Origin: Catellatospora citrea
GTDB taxonomy: Bacteria; Actinomycetota; Actinomycetes; Mycobacteriales; Micromonosporaceae
Reading direction: 5' to 3'
Length of the DNA: 64,000 nt
Assembly (NCBI RefSeq): GCF_003610235.1
Contig: NZ_RAPR01000001.1
Coordinates: 7,998,001 to 8,062,000 of the forward strand
Under the pieces are notes generated by a model that did no database searches, was not told the DNA's origin, and worked only from the letters and a program-made list of their open reading frames with translations. A program made the position numbers and the translations under genes. The number at the start of each line of letters is the position of its first letter. The first letter of the stretch is position 1. Positions 43,628 through 51,935 of the stretch are shown one piece after another.

Positions 43628-44860
43628 ATGTTCGCCTTCCTCCTCTTCCTGGTGATCCTCGCCCCGCCCGTGCTCGCGATCGTGGTGCTGGCGGTCCGGC
43701 TGCGTGACGCCGTCCGCCGGGGCGGTGCGCGCACGCTCCCGGCCCGCACCCGTGCCGCGTGGCGTCAGGGCACCCGACGCCCCGTGTGGCCCGCGCTCCT
43801 GGCCGTCGTCGCCGGTGCCGGGCTGCTCACCTTGGGCCTGGAGCGGCTCTATCTCGCCACGGTCGCGGACGGTCCGGGCTGGGGGGTCGACGTGGTGCTG
43901 CTGACCATCGCGCTCGGACTGCTCGGTGCGATCGTGTGCGGCGGCCTCGCCGGACTGGGCGCGGCAACCGTGGCCCGGGTCCGCGGATTCGGGGCCGGCG
44001 GCATCGCCGGGCTGCTGGCCCTCGTCGCCGTGGCGGCCGGCACCGCGGCCGCGCACCTGCCGCTGCGCGCCGCCTACCGGGCGGACCCCGGCAGTTTCCC
44101 CGCCATCGCGAACCTCGGTGACGGCGATCTGCTGGCGCCGTTCGAGATCTTCCTCGCCGTGCTGATCTGGGCGCTGCCGTGGCCCGTCCTGGGCGCGGCG
44201 CTCGGCGCCAGGGCGGTGACCGCGGACCGATCCGCGCCGCGCGACGTATGGCAGCTCCTGCTCGACATGACCACTGCCGACCTGCCGGAGCACCGGGCCG
44301 CCTGGGGCGCCGCGCTGCGGGCCGAGCTGGCGGCGATCGACCCCCGGCCCGAGCGGCGCAGATTCGCCCTCGGCGGCGCGTGGGCCGCGGTGCGCTCCGG
44401 GCGGCCGCGCGGCACGTGGCTGGCGGCCGCCGTGGTGGCGGTCGCGGTGGCGGTCGGCAACTTCGCGGCCTCGCGCTGGTCCCTGACCCACGACCGCGGC
44501 GGTGTGCTCGACTTCTGGCTCGCCTTCCCGAGCGTGCTGCTGCTCGCCGTCGCGTTCGTGACGGCGTGGCGCAGCCGCTCCTTCGGTTCGGGAATGCGCA
44601 CCGGGGCCCTGTCCGGGCTGGCCGCCATGGTGGCCGTGCTCGCCGTCAGCATTCCCGAGGCCGTGGTCTGGGCGAATCGGCAGGCCGGCTACCTGAGCAC
44701 CGGCGACGCCGTGCCGCCGAGCTGGCAGTCGGCGGTCCTCGACGTGCTGCGCCTGGACTTCCTGGTCGTGATGGTCGTCTTCTGGCTGGTGGGCACGGCC
44801 GGCGGCGCGGCCCTCGGCACGGCGTTCGGCCGGCGGCGGCCCGCCGGCGCTTCCGACTGA
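43628..44860 (+). CDS. Membrane protein encoded with PadR
   Basis: 410 aa, ATG with GGAGG six bases upstream. About eight membrane helices in two groups (about 1-190 and 260-400), separated by a charged cytoplasmic segment with LLLDMTTADLPEHRAAWGAALRAELAAID. This segment (E-H-R-A-x-W-G-x-A-x-x-AEL) recalls the module found in actinobacterial PadR-associated membrane proteins. Function unknown; PadR-controlled efflux or envelope functions are possible. Confidence 0.72.
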   Translation: MFAFLLFLVILAPPVLAIVVLAVRLRDAVRRGGARTLPARTRAAWRQGTRRPVWPALLAVVAGAGLLTLGLERLYLATVADGPGWGVDVVLLTIALGLLGAIVCGGLAGLGAATVARVRGFGAGGIAGLLALVAVAAGTAAAHLPLRAAYRADPGSFPAIANLGDGDLLAPFEIFLAVLIWALPWPVLGAALGARAVTADRSAPRDVWQLLLDMTTADLPEHRAAWGAALRAELAAIDPRPERRRFALGGAWAAVRSGRPRGTWLAAAVVAVAVAVGNFAASRWSLTHDRGGVLDFWLAFPSVLLLAVAFVTAWRSRSFGSGMRTGALSGLAAMVAVLAVSIPEAVVWANRQAGYLSTGDAVPPSWQSAVLDVLRLDFLVVMVVFWLVGTAGGAALGTAFGRRRPAGASD

Positions 44861-44878
44861 CCCGCGACACGGGGTTGA

Positions 44879-44916
44879 CTTTGTCGCATGTTATGACTCA
44901 TCTTATTGAGACAAAG
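44879..44916 (+). promoter_or_regulatory. Promoter with inverted repeat before the membrane protein / GntR operon
   Basis: A -35-like TTGACT (44875-44880) begins the region. Inverted arms CTTTGTC (44879-44885) and GACAAAG (44910-44916) bracket an AT-rich stretch with the likely -10. A GntR-type operator is plausible. Confidence 0.45.
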
Positions 44917-44941
44917 CTTGCGACGTATCGGAGGTGCCGGC

Positions 44942-45718
44942 ATGCGCCAGGCAGATCACACAGAGGTCAAGCAGTGGCTGACCCAGCGCGGCCTGGCCGA
45001 CGTCGAACCGACCCCACTGCTCGCGACGCGCCTGGCGGTGCGGCGGCACGCGAAGGTCGCCGACAGCCTCCTGCTGGCGGCGTTCCTGATCGGCGCCGCA
45101 CTCACCCACGCGCTGTCGCTGCCCGCCGGCGGCACCTCCTGGCTGCCGCTGCTGGTGCTGGCGGCACTGGTGGTCGGGTTGCTGGTGGCGCAGTGGCTGC
45201 TCGGCGGGTGGGTGCGCCGCGCCGACCAGCGGGCCGGCGGGGAACTGCCCCGGCGGGTGGCCCATCCGGTCGAGCTCGGCTGGCGGGCGGTGCTGGGCCG
45301 CCCGCACGCCATGTTCGCGATCGCCACCTTCGCCGGCGCGTTGCTGCTCGCGCTGAGCGTGCTGCCGATCGCGGACGCCACGCTGCGCAACGGAGCGGTC
45401 GTCGTGCTGATCGGCCTCGCCGGCACCGGCGTCGGTATCGTCCTGCAGCTGCGCCAGGTGCTGGCGAGCCCCGCCGTGGCCGAGGACGAGGCGTCGCTCA
45501 CGGCCGATGTCATCATGCGGGTCGAGGATGCCCGCGCCCTCGTCACGCCCAGCCTGGTGTGGTCGCTGCCGGCCATCTTCCTGTACGGGGAATCGCTCGG
45601 CTGGTGGAACGCCGTCTCGGTGGCGCTCGTGGTGGCAGGCGTCATCGCGCTCTGCCTGGTCCAGTTCAAGACAGCGGACGTCGGCACGACGGCACGGCGG
45701 GCCATGGCCACCCGATGA
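44942..45718 (+). CDS. Membrane protein cotranscribed with a GntR regulator
   Basis: 258 aa, ATG after GGAGG. A cytoplasmic N-terminus (VKQWLTQRGLADVEPTP) is followed by six membrane helices in pairs (LLLAAFLIGAALTHAL, LLVLAALVVGLLVAQWLL, AIATFAGALLLALSV, GAVVVLIGLAGTGVGI, two at the C-terminus). Stop and start of the next gene overlap (ATGA). Pairing with YtrA-type regulators is typical of small envelope-stress membrane proteins, which is a context inference. Confidence 0.72.
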   Translation: MRQADHTEVKQWLTQRGLADVEPTPLLATRLAVRRHAKVADSLLLAAFLIGAALTHALSLPAGGTSWLPLLVLAALVVGLLVAQWLLGGWVRRADQRAGGELPRRVAHPVELGWRAVLGRPHAMFAIATFAGALLLALSVLPIADATLRNGAVVVLIGLAGTGVGIVLQLRQVLASPAVAEDEASLTADVIMRVEDARALVTPSLVWSLPAIFLYGESLGWWNAVSVALVVAGVIALCLVQFKTADVGTTARRAMATR

Positions 45719-46092
45719 TCGTCATCGACGCGGGCTCGCCGACCCCGCCCTACGAACAACTCCGCGCCCAGCTCGCCAGGCAGATCCAGGACCGCTCGCT
45801 CGCCGTCGGCACGCGACTGCCGACGATCCGCCGCCTCGCGGCCGACCTCAGCCTCGCCGTGAACACCGTCGGCCGGGCATACCGGGAGCTGGAGGAGGCC
45901 GGGCTGATCGAGACCCGGGGCCGAGCCGGCTCGTTCGTCTCGGCGGCCGGCGAGCCCGCCCTGGAGCAGGCCCGCCGCGCCGCCCGTGACTACGCGGCAT
46001 TCATCGCCAGCGTCGGCATCGATCACACCGAGGCGATCCGGATCGTCGAGGCGGCACTGGCCGTCACCGGGTCGCCCGGAACTGATCGGTGA
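45715..46092 (+). CDS. GntR family regulator, YtrA subfamily
   Basis: 125 aa. SPTPPYEQLRAQLARQIQDRSLAVGTRLPTIRRLAADLSLAVNTVGRAYRELEEAGLIETRGRAGSFV is a standard GntR winged helix (quoted here only as the region 8-75). The C-terminal part is a short helical tail, as in YtrA members, which lack an effector domain. It is translationally coupled to the membrane protein upstream and probably represses the operon via the inverted repeat at 44879-44916. Confidence 0.9.
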   Translation: MIVIDAGSPTPPYEQLRAQLARQIQDRSLAVGTRLPTIRRLAADLSLAVNTVGRAYRELEEAGLIETRGRAGSFVSAAGEPALEQARRAARDYAAFIASVGIDHTEAIRIVEAALAVTGSPGTDR

Positions 46093-46121
46093 CGCGCGCA
46101 GCACGTCAAGCGCAGCCGACG

Positions 46122-47222
46122 TCAGGCCTCAAGCCGGCGGTTCTCGATCCGGGCCAGGAAGAAGTCCCGGACGTCCGCGGCGAGCAGGTCCGGCACCTCC
46201 ATCGCGGCGAAGTGGCCGCCGCGCTCGAACTCCGACCAGTGCCTGATGTCGTACAGCCGCTCGGCCAGCGGTCGCACCGACTGCGTGATGTCGTGCGCGA
46301 ACACCGCCACGCCGACCGGCACCGGGCACGGCTCGACCCGCCGCGGCGCGTCATGGTGCAGCCGCGCCGCGGAGGCCGCGGTGGCGGTCAGCCAGTACAG
46401 CGAGATGTCGGTGAGCATGCGGTCGTCGCTGATCGGTGAACGGGGGTCGGTCCACTGGGCGAAGCGCTCGGCGATCCAGGCGAGCTGCCCGACCGGCGAG
46501 TCGGTCAGCGCGTAGCCGATGGTCTGCGGGGTGGTGGCCTGCAGAGTCTGGTACGGGGGACGGTTCGCCATCAGTTTCCTGATCTTGTCCAGCCGGGCCT
46601 CGTCCGCCGCGGACAGTTCGAGTCCGGCGTCCGGGTCGGGCCGGGTCGGCAGGTAGTTGACGTGCACCCCGACGACCTGCTCCGGCGCCACCGCGCCGAG
46701 TGCCAGTGAGATGCCCGCGCCGAAGTCGCCACCCTGCGCGCCGTAGCGCTCGTACCCCAGCCGGCGCATCAGCTCGGCCCAGGCCCGCGCGACCCGGACG
46801 ATGTCCCAGCCGCGCTCGTGGGTCGGCCCGGAGAAGCCGTAGCCGGGGATCGACGGGATGACCAGGTGGAAGTCACGCGACAGCGGCTCGATCACGTCGA
46901 GGAACTCCAGGAACGAGCCGGGCCAGCCGTGGGTCAGGATCAGCGCGAGCGCGTCCGGCTTCGCGGACCGAACGTGCACGAAGTGGATGTGCTGCCCCTC
47001 GATCTCGGTGGTGAAGTGCGCCAGCTCGTTGAGCCTGGCCTCGTGCTCGCGCCAGTCGTAGCCGGTGCGCCAGTGTTCGGCCAGTTCCTTGAGCCGCGCG
47101 AGGGGGAAGCCGTAGTCCCACCCGGCGTCGGCGACCTCGTTGGGCCAGCGGGTGCGGGCGAGCCGGGCGTTCAGATCGTCGAGGTCGGCCTGGGGAATGT
47201 CGATGCGATACGGCTTGATCAT
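46122..47222 (-). CDS. Epoxide hydrolase (alpha/beta-hydrolase with EHN domain)
   Basis: 366 aa. The ATG giving MIKPYRIDIPQADLDDLNA is the family start; further upstream is the operator region. EHN domain about 1-110. Catalytic features: oxyanion HGWPGS (98-103), the nucleophile Asp166 in QGGDFGAG and the His337 in GGHFAAME. Converts epoxides to vicinal diols, likely detoxification or small-molecule degradation. It is divergent from a MarR gene, with a clear palindromic operator between them. Confidence 0.9.
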   Translation of the reverse strand: MIKPYRIDIPQADLDDLNARLARTRWPNEVADAGWDYGFPLARLKELAEHWRTGYDWREHEARLNELAHFTTEIEGQHIHFVHVRSAKPDALALILTHGWPGSFLEFLDVIEPLSRDFHLVIPSIPGYGFSGPTHERGWDIVRVARAWAELMRRLGYERYGAQGGDFGAGISLALGAVAPEQVVGVHVNYLPTRPDPDAGLELSAADEARLDKIRKLMANRPPYQTLQATTPQTIGYALTDSPVGQLAWIAERFAQWTDPRSPISDDRMLTDISLYWLTATAASAARLHHDAPRRVEPCPVPVGVAVFAHDITQSVRPLAERLYDIRHWSEFERGGHFAAMEVPDLLAADVRDFFLARIENRRLEA

Positions 47223-47255
47223 GGTCCTGACTCCAGAGGGATTCGTTGGACGGCT

Positions 47256-47278
47256 AAACGTTAGGGGGACTAACGTTT
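47256..47278. promoter_or_regulatory. MarR operator between epoxide hydrolase and marR
   Basis: Perfect inverted repeat: 9-base arms AAACGTTAG and CTAACGTTT around GGGGA, 34 bases before the epoxide hydrolase start. Confidence 0.7.
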
Positions 47279-47313
47279 GGTGGCCGAACGGTACCACAGT
47301 CATTGGTGCCCCC

Positions 47314-47324
47314 AACGATTCGTT
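47314..47324 (+). promoter_or_regulatory. Second, shorter MarR site at the marR promoter
   Basis: AACGATTCGTT is an 11-base dyad sharing the AACG/CGTT half-sites of the main operator. It sits 12 bases before the marR ATG, next to a -10-like TAGGCT. Suggests autoregulation. Confidence 0.5.
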
Positions 47325-47335
47325 AGGCTGGTCAC

Positions 47336-47815
47336 ATGGAGAACCCGACCGAGCAGACGTCCGGCAGGTGGGAGAGCATGCCCAGCTGGCTGCTCACCCA
47401 GACCGCCGGCCACGCGCACCGCCTGGTGGCCGACGGGTTCTCGTCCGTCCACGCCCGCGGCTACTACTACCGCCTGTTGGCGACGCTGGAGGAGTCCGGC
47501 CCGGCCAGCCAGGCCACGCTGAGCCGCCGCAGCGGCATCCATGTCAGCGACATGGTCAAGACGATCAACGAGCTCGCTGACGCCGACCTGGTCGAGCGCG
47601 CCCCGGATCCCTCCGATCGGCGGCGCAACATCATCTCGCTGACCGCCGGGGGCAAGCGGCAGCTGCGGCGACTGGAGAAGAAGCTGGCCGAGTGCCAGGA
47701 CGAGCTGCTGGCCCCGCTGTCACCGCAGGAACGTCAGCAGCTGACCGAGCTGCTGTCCAAGCTGCTGGACCACCACCGGCGGCGCGCAGACACCCCCGAA
47801 GAACCATGGCGGTGA
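47336..47815 (+). CDS. MarR family transcriptional regulator
   Basis: 159 aa. Helix-turn-helix: YYYRLLATLEESGPASQATLSRRSGIHVSDMVKTINEL, with the wing APDPSDRRRNIISLTAGG. The first helix and the long C-terminal helices form the dimer interface. The -10 to ATG distance suggests a nearly leaderless mRNA. Likely represses the divergent epoxide hydrolase and itself; effector probably an aromatic or epoxide compound (inference). Confidence 0.9.
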   Translation: MENPTEQTSGRWESMPSWLLTQTAGHAHRLVADGFSSVHARGYYYRLLATLEESGPASQATLSRRSGIHVSDMVKTINELADADLVERAPDPSDRRRNIISLTAGGKRQLRRLEKKLAECQDELLAPLSPQERQQLTELLSKLLDHHRRRADTPEEPWR

Positions 47816-48183
47816 CCGACTCCGAGCAGGTGGACCTGCTCACGAGATTCGCCGCGGACGTCGACCCGCTCGCGCGGCGCGTGCTGGCCGCCGAGCGGCT
47901 GCCGCAGGTGTGCGAACTCGTTCGGGAGATGATGGGGCACTGCCTTCAGGCGCCGTACCTCGAGCACATGTGGGGCGCGGGGGAGCTCTACGCCATCTGG
48001 GGTGAACTCGACGACATCCTCGACGGGCGGCCCGTCGACCACGGCCCGGACACCGAGGCCGTCGCCGATCGCGAGCTCCGGCGCGCCGCGGGGGAGTGGC
48101 TGGACATGCCGCGAACCGAGGCCGGCATCAGGGATTACGCGTATCGGTGGCGGACTCGCCTGGCCGAGCGGACGTGGATCTGA
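47806..48183 (+). CDS. Small hypothetical protein overlapping marR
   Basis: 125 aa. Starts at ATG 47806, or GTG 47812 that overlaps the marR stop. Helix-rich and acidic: LLTRFAADVDPLARRVLA, AGELYAIWGELDDILDG, RELRRAAGEWLDM, DYAYRWRTRLAER. No signal or membrane helix. The family is not recognised; tight coupling to marR suggests cotranscription. Confidence 0.6.
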   Translation: MAVTDSEQVDLLTRFAADVDPLARRVLAAERLPQVCELVREMMGHCLQAPYLEHMWGAGELYAIWGELDDILDGRPVDHGPDTEAVADRELRRAAGEWLDMPRTEAGIRDYAYRWRTRLAERTWI

Positions 48184-48230
48184 GCCGGTCGGCCTCCGCC
48201 AGGACAGGCGTGCCGGACGCCGCATAAAGA

Positions 48231-48266
48231 ACAGGCCCGGGGCCGTGGTGCGGCTCCCGGGCCTGT
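48231..48266 (-). terminator. Terminator of the 48-aa gene, copy 1
   Basis: 11-bp stem (ACAGGCCCGGG and complement) with a 14-base loop. On the minus strand it is followed by TTCTTT, a weak U-tract. Ten bases downstream of the small ORF stop. Confidence 0.7.
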
Positions 48267-48276
48267 CTGGTCGTGC

Positions 48277-48423
48277 TCATCGCGCCGTGTGGTCGCGCGC
48301 CTGGCGGCGCTTGCGGCCGTGACGGTGCAGCCGGTTCGCTACCCGCTCCTTCGCGGCCTCGTCGATGAGTTCTCGGTGACGTAACTTCGCGAGATCGAAG
48401 TACATCTCGGGCGATCCAAACAT
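48277..48423 (-). CDS. 48-aa microprotein, copy 1
   Basis: ATG with GAGGAG eight bases upstream. Product begins MFGSPEMYFDLAKLRHRELI and ends in a strongly basic tail (RLHRHGRKRRQARDHTAR). An amphipathic N-terminal half and Arg/His-rich C-terminus suggest nucleic-acid or membrane binding. Against copy 2 the protein differs at one residue only (R/H16), while several codons differ synonymously, so the ORF is under protein-level constraint. Too short for routine gene calling. A longer overlapping frame on the same strand is a shadow. Confidence 0.75.
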   Translation of the reverse strand: MFGSPEMYFDLAKLRHRELIDEAAKERVANRLHRHGRKRRQARDHTAR

Positions 48424-49004
48424 CGCAGACTCCTCAGTCCTTGACTCTGTGTCTTGCTGACGAGATGAATACTCCTCTCCGGACGACCCCGCCCCATCCG
48501 CAGCGACGGCGTATCTTGCCTGGCCGCCACCTACCTAGAGCCATGCCTAAGCCGGTCTAGGTATGCCTACACACCGTGACCGCGCTCACCGACCCGACGC
48601 CGATACCTCCCTTTCGGAATGATCCGCCGCGGGCGTCGGCAACCCTGCCAACGGGCTTCCATTGATGTCGCAGCGTCGATATCCTCACTGCGACTACCGA
48701 ACGGGGGAGGTTCCGGTGGGCACTGACGCCTGCCTTTCGCGGACGCAGACAGGTGCCACGGCCGGTTGTCCAGGCGAGGGCACACTGTGCGACGCACCGG
48801 TGAGACGCATTCCAACGACGGCGACCGGATCCGCTGCCACTCGCGCGGGCGCTGGCTTCGAGACCGGACCGCCCGCGTCCACCCTGCGCCGACACGCACC
48901 GCCGGCGACCGCCCGTGGTCCGCGGCCGCATGACTCCTTTCCCGGTTCGGGCAGGCGGCCGGCCTGCTGTCACCTCACCGTTCGTGAAAGGACGGGACCG
49001 CATC
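48424..49004. other. Gene-free stretch with conserved leader and upstream region
   Basis: 48424-48627 is the repeated leader of the microprotein gene, including the imperfect dyad TAGG-N4-CCTA (48558-48569). 48628-49004 is unique: a GTG-initiated open frame (48716-49012) with GGGGAGG is present but has low third-position GC, so I do not call it. The promoter of the SnoaL-like gene must lie in the last part. Confidence 0.5.
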
Positions 49005-49649
49005 GTGTCTGAAACCCCACTGTGGCTGCAGGGCCGCACCGCCGTCATCGACGCCGCCGAGACATCGGCCTGGCGTGACGGCAAGACCCCCGACTACCAC
49101 CTCTCCCACGAGGTCATGCCGGGCCAGCGCAGCACCCAGCACGCACCCGACTCGCTCGAAGCGATCGTGGAGAGCATCGTGCAGGTCTTCGAGATGGAGG
49201 TCTCCTACAAGAAGGACCCGGCGACCTGGGTGTCGATGGTGACCGAGCACTTCCGGACCAACGTCAACGGCGGGGCGTGGGCCAGCGCGCAGGACATCGC
49301 CGACATCGGCAGCTACAACATCCTCATCGGGGACAGCCCGTTCTACCGTAGCGGCCAGGAGTCCTTCGACTCCTCGCACCACATCTTCCACAAGGCGTTC
49401 CCGGGCGGGTTCTACTGGGAGGTCCTGGAAGTCATCAGCCCGCCGCCGGTCGTCACGTTCAAGTGGCGGCACTGGGGCGCGTTCGAGGGCGAGTACCACG
49501 GCCACCAGCCGGACGGCCAGACCATCGAGATGTTCGGGATCAGCGTGGCCAAGGTCAGCGACGACCTGAAGCTGCTGGAGGTCGAGCACTACTACGACCC
49601 GAACCAGTTCCTGGGCAAGCTCACGGGCGGCTGCCCCGTCGCGCACTGA
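49005..49649 (+). CDS. SnoaL-like (NTF2-fold) protein
   Basis: 214 aa from a GTG with AAAGGA upstream. PDYHLSHEVMPGQRSTQHAPDSLEAIVESIVQVFEMEVSYKKDPATWVSM is a helical and strand segment (named here only by its first blocks PDYHLSHEVMPGQ and LEAIVESIVQVFEME). Then HHIFHKAFPGGFYWEVLEVI and FKWRHWGAFEGEYHGHQPDG, FGISVAKVSDDLKLLEVEHYY; the latter part is NTF2/SnoaL-like (ester cyclase pattern). Catalytic residues cannot be assigned. Possibly binds or converts a small hydrophobic compound. Confidence 0.72.
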   Translation: MSETPLWLQGRTAVIDAAETSAWRDGKTPDYHLSHEVMPGQRSTQHAPDSLEAIVESIVQVFEMEVSYKKDPATWVSMVTEHFRTNVNGGAWASAQDIADIGSYNILIGDSPFYRSGQESFDSSHHIFHKAFPGGFYWEVLEVISPPPVVTFKWRHWGAFEGEYHGHQPDGQTIEMFGISVAKVSDDLKLLEVEHYYDPNQFLGKLTGGCPVAH

Positions 49650-49709
49650 CGACCCCCGGCGGGGCCGCCCGGCACCACTCGGGCGGCCCCGCCGCTCCCG
49701 GTCGACGGA

Positions 49710-50462
49710 TCAGGGCCGGAAACTGGCCCGGTACTGGGTCGGCGTGCGGCCGGTCAGCTCACGGAAGGCGGCGTTGAACGCCGACAGCGAGGTGTAGCCG
49801 ACGGTGTGGGCGATCCGGGTGACCGGGGCGTCGCCCGCGGCGAGCTCCTCGATCGCACGCAACACCCGCATCCGGCGCAGGACCGCCTGCCAGGTCAGTC
49901 CGGTCTCGTCCGCGAAACGCCGGGCCAGCGAGCGCGGCGCCAGGCCGACCTCGGCGGCGACGTCCTCGAACCGGACCTCCCCGCCGAGCTGCCGCTCGGT
50001 CGACTCGATCGCGCGCCGCAGTTCCGGCGACCGCCCCGCGGGCACGGTGACGGGGCTCGGCTGCTCGGCCAGCCGCCAGGTCACCGCGGCGAGCGCCGCG
50101 AACAGCGTTCCGGCGTACGCGGTGAGGGGTTCGTCGCTCTCGCCCCAGGCGCCGCACTCGTCGACCAGCGCCCGGGCCAGCGGGTTGAGGTCGAACACGG
50201 TCAGCGGCGCCGGCGGCGCGGCGGTGAACCCGGTGTCGAACAGCACCGACGCCGTGGTGACCGGCTGCGGGATGCTGACCCGGATCGGCCGGTCCGCCTC
50301 GATCAGGGCGGCCCGCGCCGGGGGCAGCAGCCACGCCTGGCCCTGCGCCTCCAGCCGGAGGGTGCCGGCGGAGGCGCAGAGCAGGTAGTGGCGGTCGACG
50401 CGGAGTTCGCGGGCGGGCTCCGCGGGGAACGTGCGCACGAAGCTGTACGCCTCACGGGTCAT
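49710..50462 (-). CDS. AraC family transcriptional regulator
   Basis: 250 aa. An N-terminal cupin-like sensor (about 15-100: RHYLLCASAGTLRLEAQGQAW). C-terminal double helix-turn-helix: FEDVAAEVGLAPRSLARRFADETGLTW and VTRIAHTVGYTSLSAFNAAFRELTGRTPTQYR. The last motif is the AraC signature. It lies directly downstream of the ABM-family gene (31 bases), so the monooxygenase may be its target. Confidence 0.9.
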   Translation of the reverse strand: MTREAYSFVRTFPAEPARELRVDRHYLLCASAGTLRLEAQGQAWLLPPARAALIEADRPIRVSIPQPVTTASVLFDTGFTAAPPAPLTVFDLNPLARALVDECGAWGESDEPLTAYAGTLFAALAAVTWRLAEQPSPVTVPAGRSPELRRAIESTERQLGGEVRFEDVAAEVGLAPRSLARRFADETGLTWQAVLRRMRVLRAIEELAAGDAPVTRIAHTVGYTSLSAFNAAFRELTGRTPTQYRASFRP

Positions 50463-50493
50463 CGGCGGCCTCGCACGGACACATCGTAGGTGG

Positions 50494-50796
50494 TCAGGCC
50501 ACCGTCTCCAGCAGCTCGGCGTGGAACCGGCGGCTCACCGGCGGCGCGGTCATCATCGGGCGGATGATCTCGCCGGAGCGGGCGAACGCCTCCGACGCCA
50601 CGTAGCGGGCGAACGACTCCGCGTCGGCCCATTCGTGCACGACGGTGATCGCGGACTCGTCCGCGCGGTCGGCGTAGATCCGGAAGGCGACGTTGCCCGC
50701 CATGGCGCGGACCCCTGCGCACTCGCCGTCGAGCTGAGCGAGGGCGGCGTCACGGTCGGCGACGGCGGTGCGGAAATCGAGGATCGCGATGAGCAT
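50494..50796 (-). CDS. ABM-family monooxygenase (quinol monooxygenase-like)
   Basis: 100 aa. A single ferredoxin-like ABM domain: LIAILDFRTAVADRDAAL, VAFRIYADRADESAITVVHEWADAESFARYVASEAF, RPMMTAPPVSRRF. Cofactor-free dioxygen-using enzymes such as YgiN have this fold; others are heme or signal proteins. Genomic pairing with AraC suggests regulated response to a quinone-like compound (inference). Confidence 0.87.
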   Translation of the reverse strand: MLIAILDFRTAVADRDAALAQLDGECAGVRAMAGNVAFRIYADRADESAITVVHEWADAESFARYVASEAFARSGEIIRPMMTAPPVSRRFHAELLETVA

Positions 50797-50937
50797 CGAG
50801 GAGACCTCCCAGGTCGGTGGCGGCGGTTGCCGCTGCTGGATTCGATCCTCGCCGCGTCCGCGCCGGTCGGCCGCCGTCAGCCGGACAGGTTCACGCTCGC
50901 ATCGGACGCACCTGACCGGATCAGGGGCGGCCGGGCG

Positions 50938-51669
50938 TCACAGGCCGAACAGCGACCGCAACTCGGCCTCGTGCCGGGGATCGGTGGTGGACACCACGAC
51001 GTACAGGGCGATCTCGCCCGCGACCGCGATCAGGACCCGGGCCGCGCCGTCGAAGCGGTACATCGCGTCGCAGCCCTGGTTGCCGGCCCAGGTGTAGGTC
51101 GTGGGCAGCTCCCGGTAACGCTGCCGCAGCACGCCGAGCGCGTGCGGCGGCAGCGGCAGGTCGAACCCGGAGAACGCGTCGGCGGGCTCGCACGAGTCCC
51201 AGACCGACGTCAGTAGGTAGTCGGAGAACCGGTCGGCGTACCGCATCAGGGTCACGTCGCGGTCGTCGGGATCGATGACCCACACCGGCGGATCTTCGTC
51301 GGGGCCGGATGCGGCCTCCGGCAGCGGGAACAGCGGCTCGGTGCCGTCGGGCGGCGGGGCGAGCCGGACGACCCAGTGGCAGCAGTACTGGCAGTCGGTC
51401 TCGGTGATGAGCCTGCCGTGGGCGAGATGGTCGATGCGGTCGCGGGGTTCGCCGAGTTCCGCGGTGGTCGTCAGGGGATTCTGCCGCCGTTCGGCGAGCC
51501 AGCGCTGCGCGGCGCCGACCGAGTACCACTCCCGGACCGCCGCGGGCAGTCGCAGCCCCGAGTGTCGCTCCAGGTCGTCCAGTTGCGCGACGAGCTCCGG
51601 CTCCGGTTCGGGCCGCAGACCCATCAACCGGTACGCCTCAGCGTGCCACCACCCGGACGTCTTCGGCAT
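50938..51669 (-). CDS. SMI1/KNR4 (SUKH) family protein
   Basis: 243 aa. LVAQLDDLERHSGLRLPAAVREWYSVGAA is the SUKH opening (helix, LP-x-x-x-R-x-x). VWVIDPDDRDVTLMRYADRFSDYLLTSVWDS is the typical following strand and helix pair. SUKH proteins often serve as immunity proteins of polymorphic toxins. No toxin is adjacent, so it may be a stand-alone or orphan immunity protein. Another SUKH-type gene lies at 59.9 kb. Confidence 0.82.
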   Translation of the reverse strand: MPKTSGWWHAEAYRLMGLRPEPEPELVAQLDDLERHSGLRLPAAVREWYSVGAAQRWLAERRQNPLTTTAELGEPRDRIDHLAHGRLITETDCQYCCHWVVRLAPPPDGTEPLFPLPEAASGPDEDPPVWVIDPDDRDVTLMRYADRFSDYLLTSVWDSCEPADAFSGFDLPLPPHALGVLRQRYRELPTTYTWAGNQGCDAMYRFDGAARVLIAVAGEIALYVVVSTTDPRHEAELRSLFGL

Positions 51670-51742
51670 CGCACGAGGCTATCGGGTCGCACCGACGCTC
51701 GCGGGGCGGTCGTCGGGCCGGGGGCGGACGCCAGACAAAAGA

Positions 51743-51778
51743 ACAGGCCCGGGGCCGTCGTGCGGCTCCCGGGCCTGT
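51743..51778 (-). terminator. Terminator of the 48-aa gene, copy 2
   Basis: The same 11-bp stem as copy 1, one base changed in the loop. On the minus strand it is followed by TTCTTTT. Confidence 0.7.
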
Positions 51779-51788
51779 CTGGTCGTGC

Positions 51789-51935
51789 TCATCGCGCCGT
51801 GTGGTCGCGCGCCTGGCGGCGCTTGCGGCCGTGACGGTGCAGCCTGTTCGCCACCCGCTCCTTCGCGGCCTCGTCGATGAGCTCTCGGTGATGCAACTTC
51901 GCGAGATCGAAGTACATCTCGGGCGATCCAAACAT
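51789..51935 (-). CDS. 48-aa microprotein, copy 2
   Basis: Same product as the copy at 48277-48423 except His16 for Arg16. Synonymous changes at several codons (for example Leu, Glu, Val and Arg codons). The ribosome binding site GAGGAG is conserved. Unknown function; two nearly identical copies in 4 kb are notable for such a small gene. Confidence 0.75.
   Translation of the reverse strand: MFGSPEMYFDLAKLHHRELIDEAAKERVANRLHRHGRKRRQARDHTAR

Larger units (their letters stand above)
48226..48627 (+). repeat. 402-bp direct repeat, copy 1
   Basis: About 95% identical to 51738-52139, same orientation, 3512 bases apart. Contains a 48-codon ORF on the minus strand with its terminator (48231-48266) and about 200 bases of conserved leader. 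Confidence 0.88.

Noticed and set aside
48339..48530. 63-codon minus-strand frame in repeat copy 1, and its counterpart in copy 2
   Set aside because: It overlaps the 48-aa ORF in another frame; codon differences between copies are not synonymous in it.
48716..49012. GTG-initiated open frame with GGGGAGG before it
   Set aside because: Third-position GC is well below that of neighbouring genes, no domain or homologous pattern, and it overlaps the start of the SnoaL-like gene.
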